Of a stretch of DNA of 64,000 nucleotides, positions 55,299 through 64,000 are shown piece after piece (within the stretch, counting starts at the first letter, position 1; the number at the start of each line of letters is the position of its first letter). A model generated the notes under the pieces. The model saw nothing but the letters and a program-made list of their open reading frames with translations, had not been told where the DNA came from and ran no database searches. The stretch is from Gautieria morchelliformis (taxonomy: Eukaryota > Basidiomycota > Agaricomycetes > Gomphales > Gomphaceae), in the NCBI GenBank assembly GCA_015179125.1, contig WHVA01000232.1, positions 1 through 64,000 of the forward strand, read 5' to 3'. Both the position numbers and the translations under genes were made by a program.

Positions 55299-56179
55299 CG
55301 TGTCTTGCGTGTGGTGTGGTGGAGAAGGTGCACGCAAGGGCGGGCGTGCTAAGGTTGAGCATGTGCAGCATGTGCTTGGAGCGGTACTGCTAGAATGGGT
55401 GAGGGGTGAGGTGGACATGGATATGGACACGCATGGGGGCAGTGCACGACTTGGATGTTCTTCATCGTTGTCTTCTTCCTACTCTCAGGCGAAATTGACT
55501 TACGCACCTCCTATCTCTTTGCACCGTCACTCACCTGCGTCGTTGTATATCAAGGAAATGGCCCACAGTACCCTGCGCAGTGTGTCCATCCCTGATTCCT
55601 CTCTGGCTCAGTGTTAAGTTTGACACCGCCTCTCTTGTCTGCCCTTGCTTTCTTCCCCTCGTCCAGAGGTCACAAATTTGTCCGTGGCTACCTCAACTGG
55701 AGACCCACCTTCGCGCTTAATGCCATCTCAGTGCCACTCGTCGTACTCGCAAGGGTTCCCCACATATTCCCTCGAATGGATGCCGGACTTCCTGTGGGTC
55801 GATTTGTTACCAGTCCTGTCAGGCGCTGCGCCAGCTCATAATTCAGTTTCATGGTGGCTGCATATCTCAGTATTTCTGTCCTGTTTCCGTCCGGTAGCAG
55901 TCCCTATCCGCTCACTAGGAAATACTATATGTACCTAAAAATTACTTCCAAATGTACTTTTTATTAGTGCTAAACAAGCTATAATTAAGTTCTTTTTGAG
56001 CTAAAAAAAACAGTACAAAGTGGGACATTTTCACTACTAGAAATCAGTTCATGGTCGAAGGGGTTGGGAACGCTTCGGGGGCTAAAAATCAGTGCTCAAG
56101 TACTGATTTTTAGCTGGTTTTGTACTGAAACTCAAGTTCCGTTTCATCTGATTTTTAGGTGCCGGTGCTTTCTGCAGTG
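55299..56179. other. Distal part of the CACTG element
   Basis: Up to 55900 there may be more captured exon sequence (a cysteine-bearing piece DVSCVWCGGEGARKGG near 55290 fits the lysophospholipase tail in another frame; the rest is unrecognised). From 55910 to 56179 lies an AT-rich subterminal region with CTAAAAATCAGT words. Confidence 0.4.
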
Positions 56180-56507
56180 AGAACCGTAGTACGTGGATCA
56201 GGGTTGGGCAGTGAAAAATGTAACCTTGGGAGCTAGCTCAGGCAATGACCTTGGAAGTGTCCAATTGTGGATATAAAAAGATATAAGCTATGCCCCATCA
56301 CATGCACAACAAATCATGCTAACATATTGTACCATCACCACGTTGAGTCCCATGTCCTCATTGAATCCCGTGCCCATATCCAATCCCAGAACAAGTAACT
56401 ACATATTCTATCACACATACACACAATCCCAAGTCACCAAGCCTGCATATATGTGACACCAAGCCAACCTGCTACATTTGTGGAGCCCACTGAGCTGAGG
56501 CACATAC
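56180..56507. other. Intergenic, nothing recognised
   Basis: Mixed sequence between the CACTG element and the solo LTR. No feature seen apart from the CATAC duplication at its right edge. Confidence 0.4.
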
Positions 56508-56997
56508 TGTAAGGGCAACCCTGGCTAGTTGTGGAGATCACACTACCACACAACTGACAAGGGGAAATCCAAAGTATGTATAAGTGAACAGAGTATACAA
56601 GAGAGGGGATTCTCACCTGACAAGGGGAAATCCAAAGAGAAAAGTCTAAGGACCCCCAATGTCAGCGAGCCCGTATTATACTACGCTGCGCAGCCAGGGA
56701 CAACATTTGGCACCCGCCATCAACCCTGCATCTCCTTGACCACCCTGAGCCTTGATCGACCCTTGATGCCACCTATTACGCGAGTCGCTTGATTTCCGAC
56801 ACTGTTCCGAGAGTGGAAGTCGGAAATTGGAGTGGAACTGGAAAGGTGAACAGAACTGGTGGAAGTTCTCCCAGAAGCGGAATCATTTCTGAAAGCGGAG
56901 GCGGAGATGGAATCGGAACCGGAAGCGGAGTCGGAAATGGAGTCGGAACTGGGTGCGGTGTCGGAACTGGAAATGGAAAACAGGGTGTCCCCTGACA
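56508..56997 (-). mobile_element. Solo gypsy LTR with CATAC target duplication
   Basis: 490-bp LTR of the gypsy family (TGTAAGGGC...CCCTGACA), flanked by CATAC on both sides (56503-56507 and 56998-57002). It carries the 63-bp extra segment also seen at 39971-40450, and about 10 more bases near 56730. Confidence 0.93.
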
Positions 56998-57310
56998 CAT
57001 ACATCACGCATGCATCTGATGTCACAGATCAACTGTCACTGATCAAGACCCTTTCCCGACATACTGATCGGAGTGCATGCCCCACTGATCCAGATCAAGG
57101 CCCTAGATGTGTCAAGCTGTGCCTGCATGGCCTCAGCCATGTTTCCAACATTTCTCTCTTACATCTCCTCTCTCACTGATGAACTTATATTCAGTACAAA
57201 TATCACCTGTCTAGCTAATTTCCCTCATATGCAGTCATTTATCTTCTCAGTTCATTGCTCTTTGTCTCCTACTCCTGTCTGTCACTGTCAGGAGAACACC
57301 CTCCTGCTAT

Positions 57311-57890
57311 GTCCAAGCTCAGCTTTGCTTCTGACCCGAGGTCTGGATCTGACCCAAACATATCCCAAGGGCAGAGTCAAGTTCCCAAGCCTTCAGCTTT
57401 GGCTCTGATTGAAGGAAAAGATCTCATTATGTCTGATTCAGAACCTGAAAATGGCATGAAAAGCATCAAATTTACAAGCACAAACTACAATGCATGGGCA
57501 GTTGCAATGAAAGCTCATGATGGTAAACATGATGGTAAATGTATGGCGGGTAGTCACCAAAGACCTCAAAAGACCAATGGAGGGGGGAGTGGTAGAAAAA
57601 TGGCTGCTGAAGAGAGAGGAGGCCACAGGTATCCCATTTTAAGTCCCTAGGTCCATATGTCCGCATCAAGGGCATCATGGATGACCACATTGAGATGTGG
57701 AAAAGGCTAAAAACTGCACACTGATCGCAAATCGCAAATAATAATTTCAATGCCATGCAGAAACTGCTGAGCATTGGCAAGGATGACATGGAATCCCTCA
57801 CAAATTATATCACTCACGGCAATACAGCATCCTCTGCTTTATCTGCAGCAGCACTATCCACATCCCAAGGAAACAGGAGCAACACTATGG
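57311..57890 (+). pseudogene. Ty1/copia gag relic
   Basis: Start MSKLSFASDPRSGSDP, then IKFTSTNYNAWAVAMKAH (typical N-terminal gag W motif), and in shifted frames VWRVVTKDLKRP, KWLLKREEATG, GPYVRIKGIMDD, EMWKRLKTAH and FNAMQKLLSIGKDDMESLTN. A short tandem duplication (GATGGTAAACAT/GATGGTAAATG) and several frame changes break it. No pol follows, because AT-rich transposon debris begins at 57890. The family differs from the intact copia at 17972-22867. Confidence 0.7.
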
Positions 57891-58375
57891 AGGATAATCA
57901 TAATGGTCATGTGATACAGCATATATATATGAGTATATAATATACATTATAAGAGTATTAATAACAACATATAGGAATATATAGTAGTATTTATAAGGAG
58001 AATAATAGATGTTATTAGATGGTTCTGTATATATTTAAACATCTCGAAGATATATATACATATGAGAGAGTATTAGACTACAATATGGAGTAATAGTAGT
58101 TGTCTAGATATTTGTAATATATATGATCAGGAGTATTAATATGAATAGTTATAATGATATAGTGTATATTAAAAGCGGGTAGAAAAAATAAGAAGAGGCG
58201 TAAAAATAAGAAGAGGCGTTCTCATTGGCGGAGCGGCCACTCGGGGAGGGACAAAGTAAATTTATTTATATCCCAACAATAAGATTGGCATATACTTTCA
58301 TCCTCTTCTTTTCTATAATATGAGAATAAAATGGATGAAGCTACAGGTAATAGAAAGTTGTGAGCATCCGCCTAC
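57885..58375 (+). mobile_element. Fragment of the CACTA-like element (gene X/Y spacer)
   Basis: Inverted copy of 46070-46620: it begins with the end of gene X (TATGGAGGATAATCATAATG), runs through the AT-rich spacer and ends with the start of gene Y (AAATGGATGAAGCTACAGG). Shows that another copy of the transposon once lay here. Confidence 0.8.
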
Positions 58376-58559
58376 AACATGCACTGTATGCAAAACAGAA
58401 GATCGGTGCTAGAGAGCTCATCCAGCCCTCAAACCGGCACCAGAAAGTGAGGAGGGAGGAGAGAGAGGGAGAGAGAGAGTATCAATTATAGTGCTCGAAG
58501 CACCAGGCACTTATGGCACACTTTAGTACTATGTGAGACATAATTATCTACTGTCATTA

Positions 58560-58760
58560 AGGGAAATATGGGAGGATAATCAAAAAGGTCATGTGATACA
58601 GCATATATGAGTATATAATATAATATTACAAGAGTATCAATAACAAAATATAGGAATATATAGTATTATTTATACGGAGAATAATAGATGTTATTAGAAG
58701 ATTTTGTAGATATTTAAACATCTCGGAGATATATATACATATGAGAGAGTATTAGACTAA
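58560..58760 (+). repeat. Second partial copy of the AT-rich spacer
   Basis: GGGAGGATAATCAAAAAGGTCATG and following AT-rich sequence match 57895-58080 with substitutions. A shorter match (GAGTATTAGTATGAATAGTT) occurs near 59460. Confidence 0.7.
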
Positions 58761-60768
58761 AAGACAGGAGGATGTTCACATTGACAACAATGTACATTCT
58801 TCTAGGATATATTAGATATCTTTTAAAATATCAACCCTAACTGAATTCATAGTCCATCATTTTGAGCAACTTGTATATTGTGGATATCCTCAATTTTTTT
58901 GAATGTTCTGATATTTTAAAAATATGGTTGTATGTGCTAAAGCATGGTGTGTATTCAGATAACAGAGCAATTTCAGATAGGATTTGGATGACTATATATT
59001 AAAAGTATATATGAAGCTTGTTACATGTATGATGATAGAATGTAGGGGCAAGTATGGACCATATGAGTACATGTTAGAAGTATATATGAAACATGTTAGA
59101 TGTACAATCACAGAATATAGAAGCAATTATGGACAATACCTGTACTATATTATTATATATGGCTGAGAGATCTGATTAGAAGGTATGTTTAAACTAATAT
59201 GCATGTATAGTACAAAGATATGTAACTATTGATGTTTAGACAATGGGGTATACACCCTTTCCTGGGGGAGCTGCAGACTGTGAGAAAGAACTTTGGGGCT
59301 AGGATTAAGCATGCCTTACAATTGCTGGCAACTGCCTCAGTTGTGATATATTTTATGAAATATAGATGAGCTAAGTTATATATACATATATATGACAGTT
59401 ACAACCATCCCCCATAGAGTATTAGATACTTGGACAGATACTTCTAACAGATATGAGTAGGAGTATTAGTATGAATAGTTACAATGAGAGAGTATTAGAC
59501 TATCCCACCTGTCGCTGATTCACAGGGTGCTACAATTAGGCCGCTTCAGTACAACTCTTCCCTGACTGATGGTACACTGGTTGATGGCCTAACCACGCTT
59601 TGCATGTACGAGTTCAAACTGGCCATGCTAAGAACATTGCTGACCCTTGCTAAAACAAAGGTAGCATATCAAACCGGATGATAAGAATCCGAATGGTTCC
59701 TGGGCTTACCAGCTGATTCTGAAATGCATGCAAGCCCTGCCAACTATACAAGATGGCATGAAGACCATGATGTCATTCCCAGCTTCACTGGCAACCCCAA
59801 CGGAATCCACTAGTTCTTGAGCACCACCTGAATCTATGGGCTCATCCCTTACCCCCCAGACACCCACCCCAGCTCCTTGAGGAGGCAAGACCGCTGCTAA
59901 ACACAAGCGTCCTCAGACCAAATCAGGTGACAAAACCACCCCTCCCCCACCAAGGTCACAGCAGGTCCCTGAGTTGACTTAACATGTGTCAACAACAACA
60001 TGGACAGTCAATGACCATTCCAGCCCCTTTCTCAAATACCACCTCTGACATTTCACCTGTGCTACACCGGATTCAACTCCGGACCGACAGGTCACAAAGA
60101 CCCACAGGTACCACACTTCACATGTACCAATATAACTGTAGATATAAATGTAACCGATGGTGTAAGAAACAAATGATTTTTGTGGAGATGATATTAACCA
60201 ATGCCATACAAAACAATGGTTGCACTGGCTGCCATAGTACAGCCTACAACAGGATCACTACGAAACCAGGGCCGCTGCAAAGGAGTCAGGGACTGGCGCC
60301 AATGTGCCCCTACCGATTACATAACCCGATTGCGGTACCGCGGGGAGAGTCACAGGTCGTGTGACATCGCCTAACACTGCCAAGCTGAAACTTGTTTGAT
60401 TGGGCGAAACAATGGATATGTCTGCGGTGGGCTAATAGCGAAAGCGATAGGGCGTTTACCCGCATCGGCGTATTTTTGCGGGATCGGGGGTGGCATTGTT
60501 CTAAGCTGATCTTTCATGGGAACTCCAGCGGCAGACTGAGAGAATCGACTTATATAGAAATATTAAATTTGCCGTGTGAAAAGTGTATGCATATGTACAG
60601 CTGAGAGAAGGTGATGTTATTTAGAAGAACAATGAACTTGAAAGAGGGTCAGATTTACGGTGACCAGTCTTGCCCACAATAAGAAGAAAAATTGGCATCT
60701 GCGAGAACGATGCTACATCATGCCTGGGAAATCCTCCCAAGCGACATTTTTGTTGCGTCACGTGATGC
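58761..60768. other. AT-rich debris and unassigned sequence
   Basis: To about 59510 the sequence is AT-rich with repeated AGTATATATGAA blocks (58990-59100). At 59502-59690 a plus frame reads PPVADSQGATIRPLQYNSSL and VDGLTTLCMYEFKLAML without a recognised family. At 59640-59960 further short pieces (WAYQLILKCMQALPTIQDGM) may be retroelement or gene debris. 59970-60760 holds only short open frames. No confident gene. Confidence 0.35.
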
Positions 60769-62239
60769 TAGTGATGGGCACGGCTCGGCCCAGGCCATCT
60801 GCCAAGCCAGGCCAAGCCGCCGATAGGTCGAGCCAAACCAGGCCCAAGCCGTCCGCACATCCGGCTCCAGGGCCTGGCTCAGGATTTGACAGGCCAGAGC
60901 CGAGCCAGGAAGCCAGGGCCTGCGGGCGCTTAGATCCAGGTCTTCGGTCGCCGAAAAGGACATGTGTGCTCTGAATACATAAAAAGTTTTTCATGATATG
61001 TAGTGTAGTTACAGTGGTCTTAAACCTTATTCTCTACCCACTTGCCATCCACTTGCCATGCGTCGTCGTCGTATCGATGATTCTGATGATTCTTCTGATC
61101 ATGATCATCAATTAGAAGTAGGTACAGCGCGAACCACAAGCACTGGATGTGTGGTGAAACCCAGTGCGGTGTTACGTGATCCCCTAAATGTGGCCCGGAA
61201 ACCCACCAAGACTTCCCTTGTGGCGAAGACAGGTGCAGGAGACAAAATGGCGGCTCAGAAGGAACAGGCTGGTTCGGCAAGAGAGGCGGATGCTCATAGA
61301 GACAAGAGACCAAAGGCAGCACCTGAACAAGTAAAGGCCGGGGCAGGTCAACAGAAGGATATTTCAAAAGCAAGTCAACAAGAGAAAGAGATACCTGGTA
61401 AGCTCTCCTGGTTCATAACCTAGCCACTTTTTTGTTTCAATGTCTGATTTACTGATTTACCTAGCAGTAGCAAGACCCGCTGAAGCGCAGCCAGTCCTAG
61501 ACCATGATGCTGCCCACCCAGATGGATGGCTGGTAGATCTAGATGGGATAGATGAAGTACCAGCAATGAAATCCAGAAACCCAAAGGATCGCACATTAGA
61601 TACTCAATTCTTTTTTGCTAACGCACGGGTGGACCTGGAAGCCGGAAGAAAAATAATTGATTGCACACTGTGTCAGTATGTTACACCATGGCCTTTGAAC
61701 TCTACTTATTTACTTATTTATGAATCAGTAAAGTATACATTTATGATGTATCTACACTTCGCAGGCATATGCAAGTGTTTCACGAGGTAATAGTATATAC
61801 ATCACGGTTATTACTGTAAACTTACTAATCTATTCTGTTCAGGGAAAGTACAACGAGTGGTGTAAGAAAACAGGATTCATAGTACGCGAAGGTAGCCTGA
61901 GTTCGAAGGTAGAGATAGAGCTGTTACGTGAAGAGGAGGGCATGGAGGGATCAACCAGCGAGGGCAAGCCTGACTCAGGCTTCGAGTTGGATAGTGATTG
62001 CGACGACATGATCGACGATGAGGAAGAATTTTAAGGAAGAATTTTAATCTCTTTTGCGCTACATACATAAAAATGATAACTGTGTCTACAATCCATTCCC
62101 CCACCAACAGGCCATAGCCCAAGCCAAGGCCAAGCTGGAACCGAGCCAGGCCAAGTGCCCACGGCCTGGCTCAGGATTTTGCAGGCCAAAGCCAGCGCTA
62201 ACCAGGCCAAAGCCACGGCTTTCAGGCAAGCCATCACTA
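60769..62239 (+). mobile_element. Non-autonomous hAT element with 8-bp target duplication
   Basis: Ends TAGTGATGGGC and GCCATCACTA are inverted and flanked by the exact 8-bp duplication CGTGATGC (60761-60768 and 62240-62247), the hAT signature. Both subterminal regions hold multiple AGGCCAAGCC and GCCTGGCTCAGGATTT words in opposite orientation. Total 1,471 bp, too short for a full hAT transposase. Confidence 0.9.
61058..62034 (+). CDS. Zinc-finger (BED-like) remnant protein of hAT element
   Basis: Four exons, 61058-61397, 61468-61675, 61765-61786 and 61843-62034, with GT/AG introns and fitting phases, give an uninterrupted 253-residue frame. The N-terminus is basic and acidic low complexity (MRRRRIDDSDDSSDHDH; AAQKEQAGSAREADAHRDKR). 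The middle reads RTLDTQFFFANARVDL and IIDCTLCQHMQVFHEGKYNE, the N-terminal finger of fungal hAT transposases with C-x2-C and H-x5-H but an unusually short gap. The C-terminus is acidic (DSDCDDMIDDEEEF). The catalytic RNase H-like domain and dimerisation domain are absent. It may be a DNA-binding-only derivative; expression is unknown. Confidence 0.6.
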
Positions 62240-62247
62240 CGTGATGC

Positions 62248-62900
62248 AGTCAGAGCATTAGTCACCCGCTGGTGCTATACAGTAGTACGCTGAGTTCGGA
62301 GGAAGAATCATACTCATCTTCCTCCGAGCTCAGATATCACTGCGCTGACAATCTTAGTGTTGTAGGGCCGTTACCAGTGCGTGAAGCGATTCATCGCTGG
62401 TGCCAAGCCCATATTCGTAGAGAAATGAATGTAGAACATAGGATCAAAGTAGCCCAGAATTGCGAGTTCGTGGTGGTAAATCTCCAGATCGATAGATGTG
62501 TAAAGATCTCTGTTCAACAGATCAATCGATGCATTTTGCATGCGGCGACTTACTTACCAGGGCCATATCTCATCAACGAATGATAGTTATTTAAATTACA
62601 CCGCGTCTCTCGTCATTGACTCCAATAAGGTTACAGTAATTAGTCTGAGACAGAGATGACAAGCAAACCTAGTCAATGGTGCAACTTCTCGGGCCGTGCA
62701 TTTGTGTGGCCCCAATGTCAAGATGCCGATTATCAACGTCATCATTTGACCATAAGACGCCAAAGCACAAGATTCATCTCCTCCCGGGGTTGTGTAGCAC
62801 TTCGCCAAAGGTTCCATTCAAGACAGGTGTCAAAGTGACGGCCGCTGAAAATATCAGATGAGGGGGTGGATGTGTGATTTGGACATTATGGAATTATCAC
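62248..62900. other. Unassigned region with a hairpin
   Basis: At about 62289-62332 a near-perfect inverted repeat, CTGAGTTCGGAGGAAGA and TCTTCCTCCGAGCTCAG (16 of 17 paired), surrounds a 10-nt loop. The rest has only short open frames. Confidence 0.45.
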
Positions 62901-63715
62901 CCGCACGGTGCACACCACCCGTCCCGCCCATCTCGCCGAATTTCCGCCCCAAGGACGACCGCGCACTCGATCTCGTCGCGGGGGCGATGCCAAGCCTCGG
63001 CGCTGATGTGCGTGTCCTAGAACCGCGTTGCTTCAGGTTCAGATCTCCCCGCAGATGGCCCGCACACTCGACGACTACCTAAACTACGCCCCAGCATACC
63101 CCGCCCCGTACGGCCACGCCTCTCCGACCTCCTTCCTCGCCCTCACGTCCTCCCTCCACTCAGCCCCGCCCCGCCCCGCGCCAAGCGCCGTACGCGCACC
63201 CGCAGAGCACCCCCGCCGGATTCGCCCTGCCCACCCAGTACGTAGAGTACAACGTCGCGGGCGCGATGGGCGGCATGTCCCTCGCCGCGCACGGCCAGTC
63301 CCCGCCTCGTCAGGCCCACGCGCCCCTGCCCCACCCGAACAACTCGCAGCGCTCCCCGGACCCAGACCCCGGCCCCGCCGACGCCGGGTCCCTCCCCACA
63401 GTGGAGACCCTCCAAGTGGCCCTGGCCGCGCCTCGAGCGCAGGTAAGTGCCGTGTGCGTTTCCCCATCCTCGCTCATCCCACCCCTTTGCAGGCCCCGAC
63501 GCCCTTCCCTTCATCCGCGACGTCCTGTGGCTCGTCGACCGCACCGTCTCCCAGCACGCACCTCCCCCGTCCCCGCCGCCTCGCGCACCCATATCGAGCG
63601 CGCGGGGCACCTCGCCTTCGCGCCCGCGCAGTACAAGCTGGGTCACGTGTACAAATATGCGGTCCCGCCGTGCGCGTATGACCCGTTGTTGAGCGTGCAG
63701 TCTTATAGGTGGGTT
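62900..63715 (+). pseudogene. Skt5/Chs4-like gene fragment, copy iv
   Basis: The best-preserved fragment, on plus: NFRPKDDRALDLVAGAMPSL, MARTLDDYLNYAPAYPAPYG, then in other frames GFALPTQYVEYN and AGAMGGMSLA, a GTAAGT intron, DALPFIRDVLWLVDRT, and ERAGHLAFAPAQYKLGHVYK with AYDPLLSVQSY. At least three frame changes are needed. It ends at the same exon boundary as copies ii and iii, followed by GTGGGT and unrelated sequence. Upstream homology begins near 62900. The identification rests on the Sel1-type ER-A--G-APAQYKLG-Y pattern. Confidence 0.65.
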
Positions 63716-64000
63716 TCTGGGGCGCTGTGTTTTCAAGAAAAATATCACTATTATTCTTGGTGTGGGGGGTGTTTGGAGCTTTGCGTGCTTTTATGCATTT
63801 AGGATGTTTCACCATGGACTACACTGAATAATCTATTTTCACTCATGCTAATCCTGTGGTGGGTCAGTCATTGTTTTACACAACTGTCCCTGTGACTAAC
63901 AGTGTATCTGTAATATTTTTCCTTAAAAGTGAGTGTGCTGAGGGGAGCTTGTTGAACATCATGTAATCTGTGCTCTTTTGCTTTTAGGATGCTTCACCAT
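63716..64000. other. Window end, no gene
   Basis: No Sel1 exon follows. The word TTTAGGATG-TTCACCAT occurs twice (63798-63815 and 63984-64000), so a repeat may continue beyond the window. Confidence 0.4.

Larger units (their letters stand above)
52973..56179 (+). mobile_element. CACTG-ended element carrying host gene fragments (Pack-CACTA-like)
   Basis: The ends are inverted: CACTGTAGGAAG at 52973 and, read inward on minus, CACTGCAGAAAG from 56179. AGAA lies directly outside both ends (52969-52972 and 56180-56183). Subterminal regions on both sides hold repeated words of the type CAGTACTGA and CTAAAAATCAGTAC, typical of CACTA-like elements. The interior has no transposase but holds intron-containing pieces of at least two unrelated host genes in the same direction. 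Confidence 0.65.

Noticed and set aside
1..64000. tRNA, rRNA or viral genes
   Set aside because: No cloverleaf with conserved T-loop and no rRNA or viral core gene was recognised by eye.

Overview
The window reads as nuclear DNA of an agaricomycete (mushroom-forming basidiomycete). Support: short introns of about 50-65 bp with GTATGT/GTGAGT donors; C2-NACHT-WD40 receptor genes of the agaricomycete type; Plavaka/CACTA-like, KDZ and hAT DNA transposons; Ty1/copia and chromodomain Ty3/gypsy retroelements. No tRNA, rRNA, CRISPR or prokaryotic gene layout was seen. It is an accessory, transposon-dominated region with few intact host genes. All of this comes from reading the sequence; no database search was run.

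Layout. 1-6257: LTR relics and NLR copy A (minus strand). 6372-15061: a giant element with two inverted arms of about 1.8 kb made largely of palindromic minisatellite, holding a KDZ transposase tail, a foldback element and a solo LTR, with an apparent 8-bp target duplication. 15062-24330: dispersed units carrying broken chitin-synthase-regulator (Skt5/Sel1) fragments, a relic of a third NLR, and a young Ty1/copia element (17972-22867) inserted in one unit. 24390-30551: NLR copy B, a segmental duplicate of copy A. 31330-40600: a short-chain dehydrogenase gene broken by an unidentified insertion, a Ty3/gypsy element with seemingly identical LTRs (33563-39665) and an inverted solo LTR; its middle part is flipped. 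40850-48130: Plavaka/CACTA-like transposase with two convergent accessory genes. 49190-51650: another Skt5-fragment unit. 52973-56179: a CACTG-ended element carrying fragments of host genes (xylulokinase, lysophospholipase). 56508-60768: solo LTR, copia gag relic, AT-rich transposon debris. 60769-62239: non-autonomous hAT element with a complete spliced 253-residue zinc-finger reading frame. 62900-63715: fourth Skt5 fragment.

Function. The NLR-like pair is the only obvious host-function gene set: C2 domain, helical linker, NACHT NTPase, then 14 nearly identical WD40 repeats per copy. Such proteins are linked in fungi to non-self recognition and programmed cell death. A and B are almost identical outside the WD40 array but differ inside it. 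Everything else records repeated insertion, gene-fragment capture and recombination between repeats.
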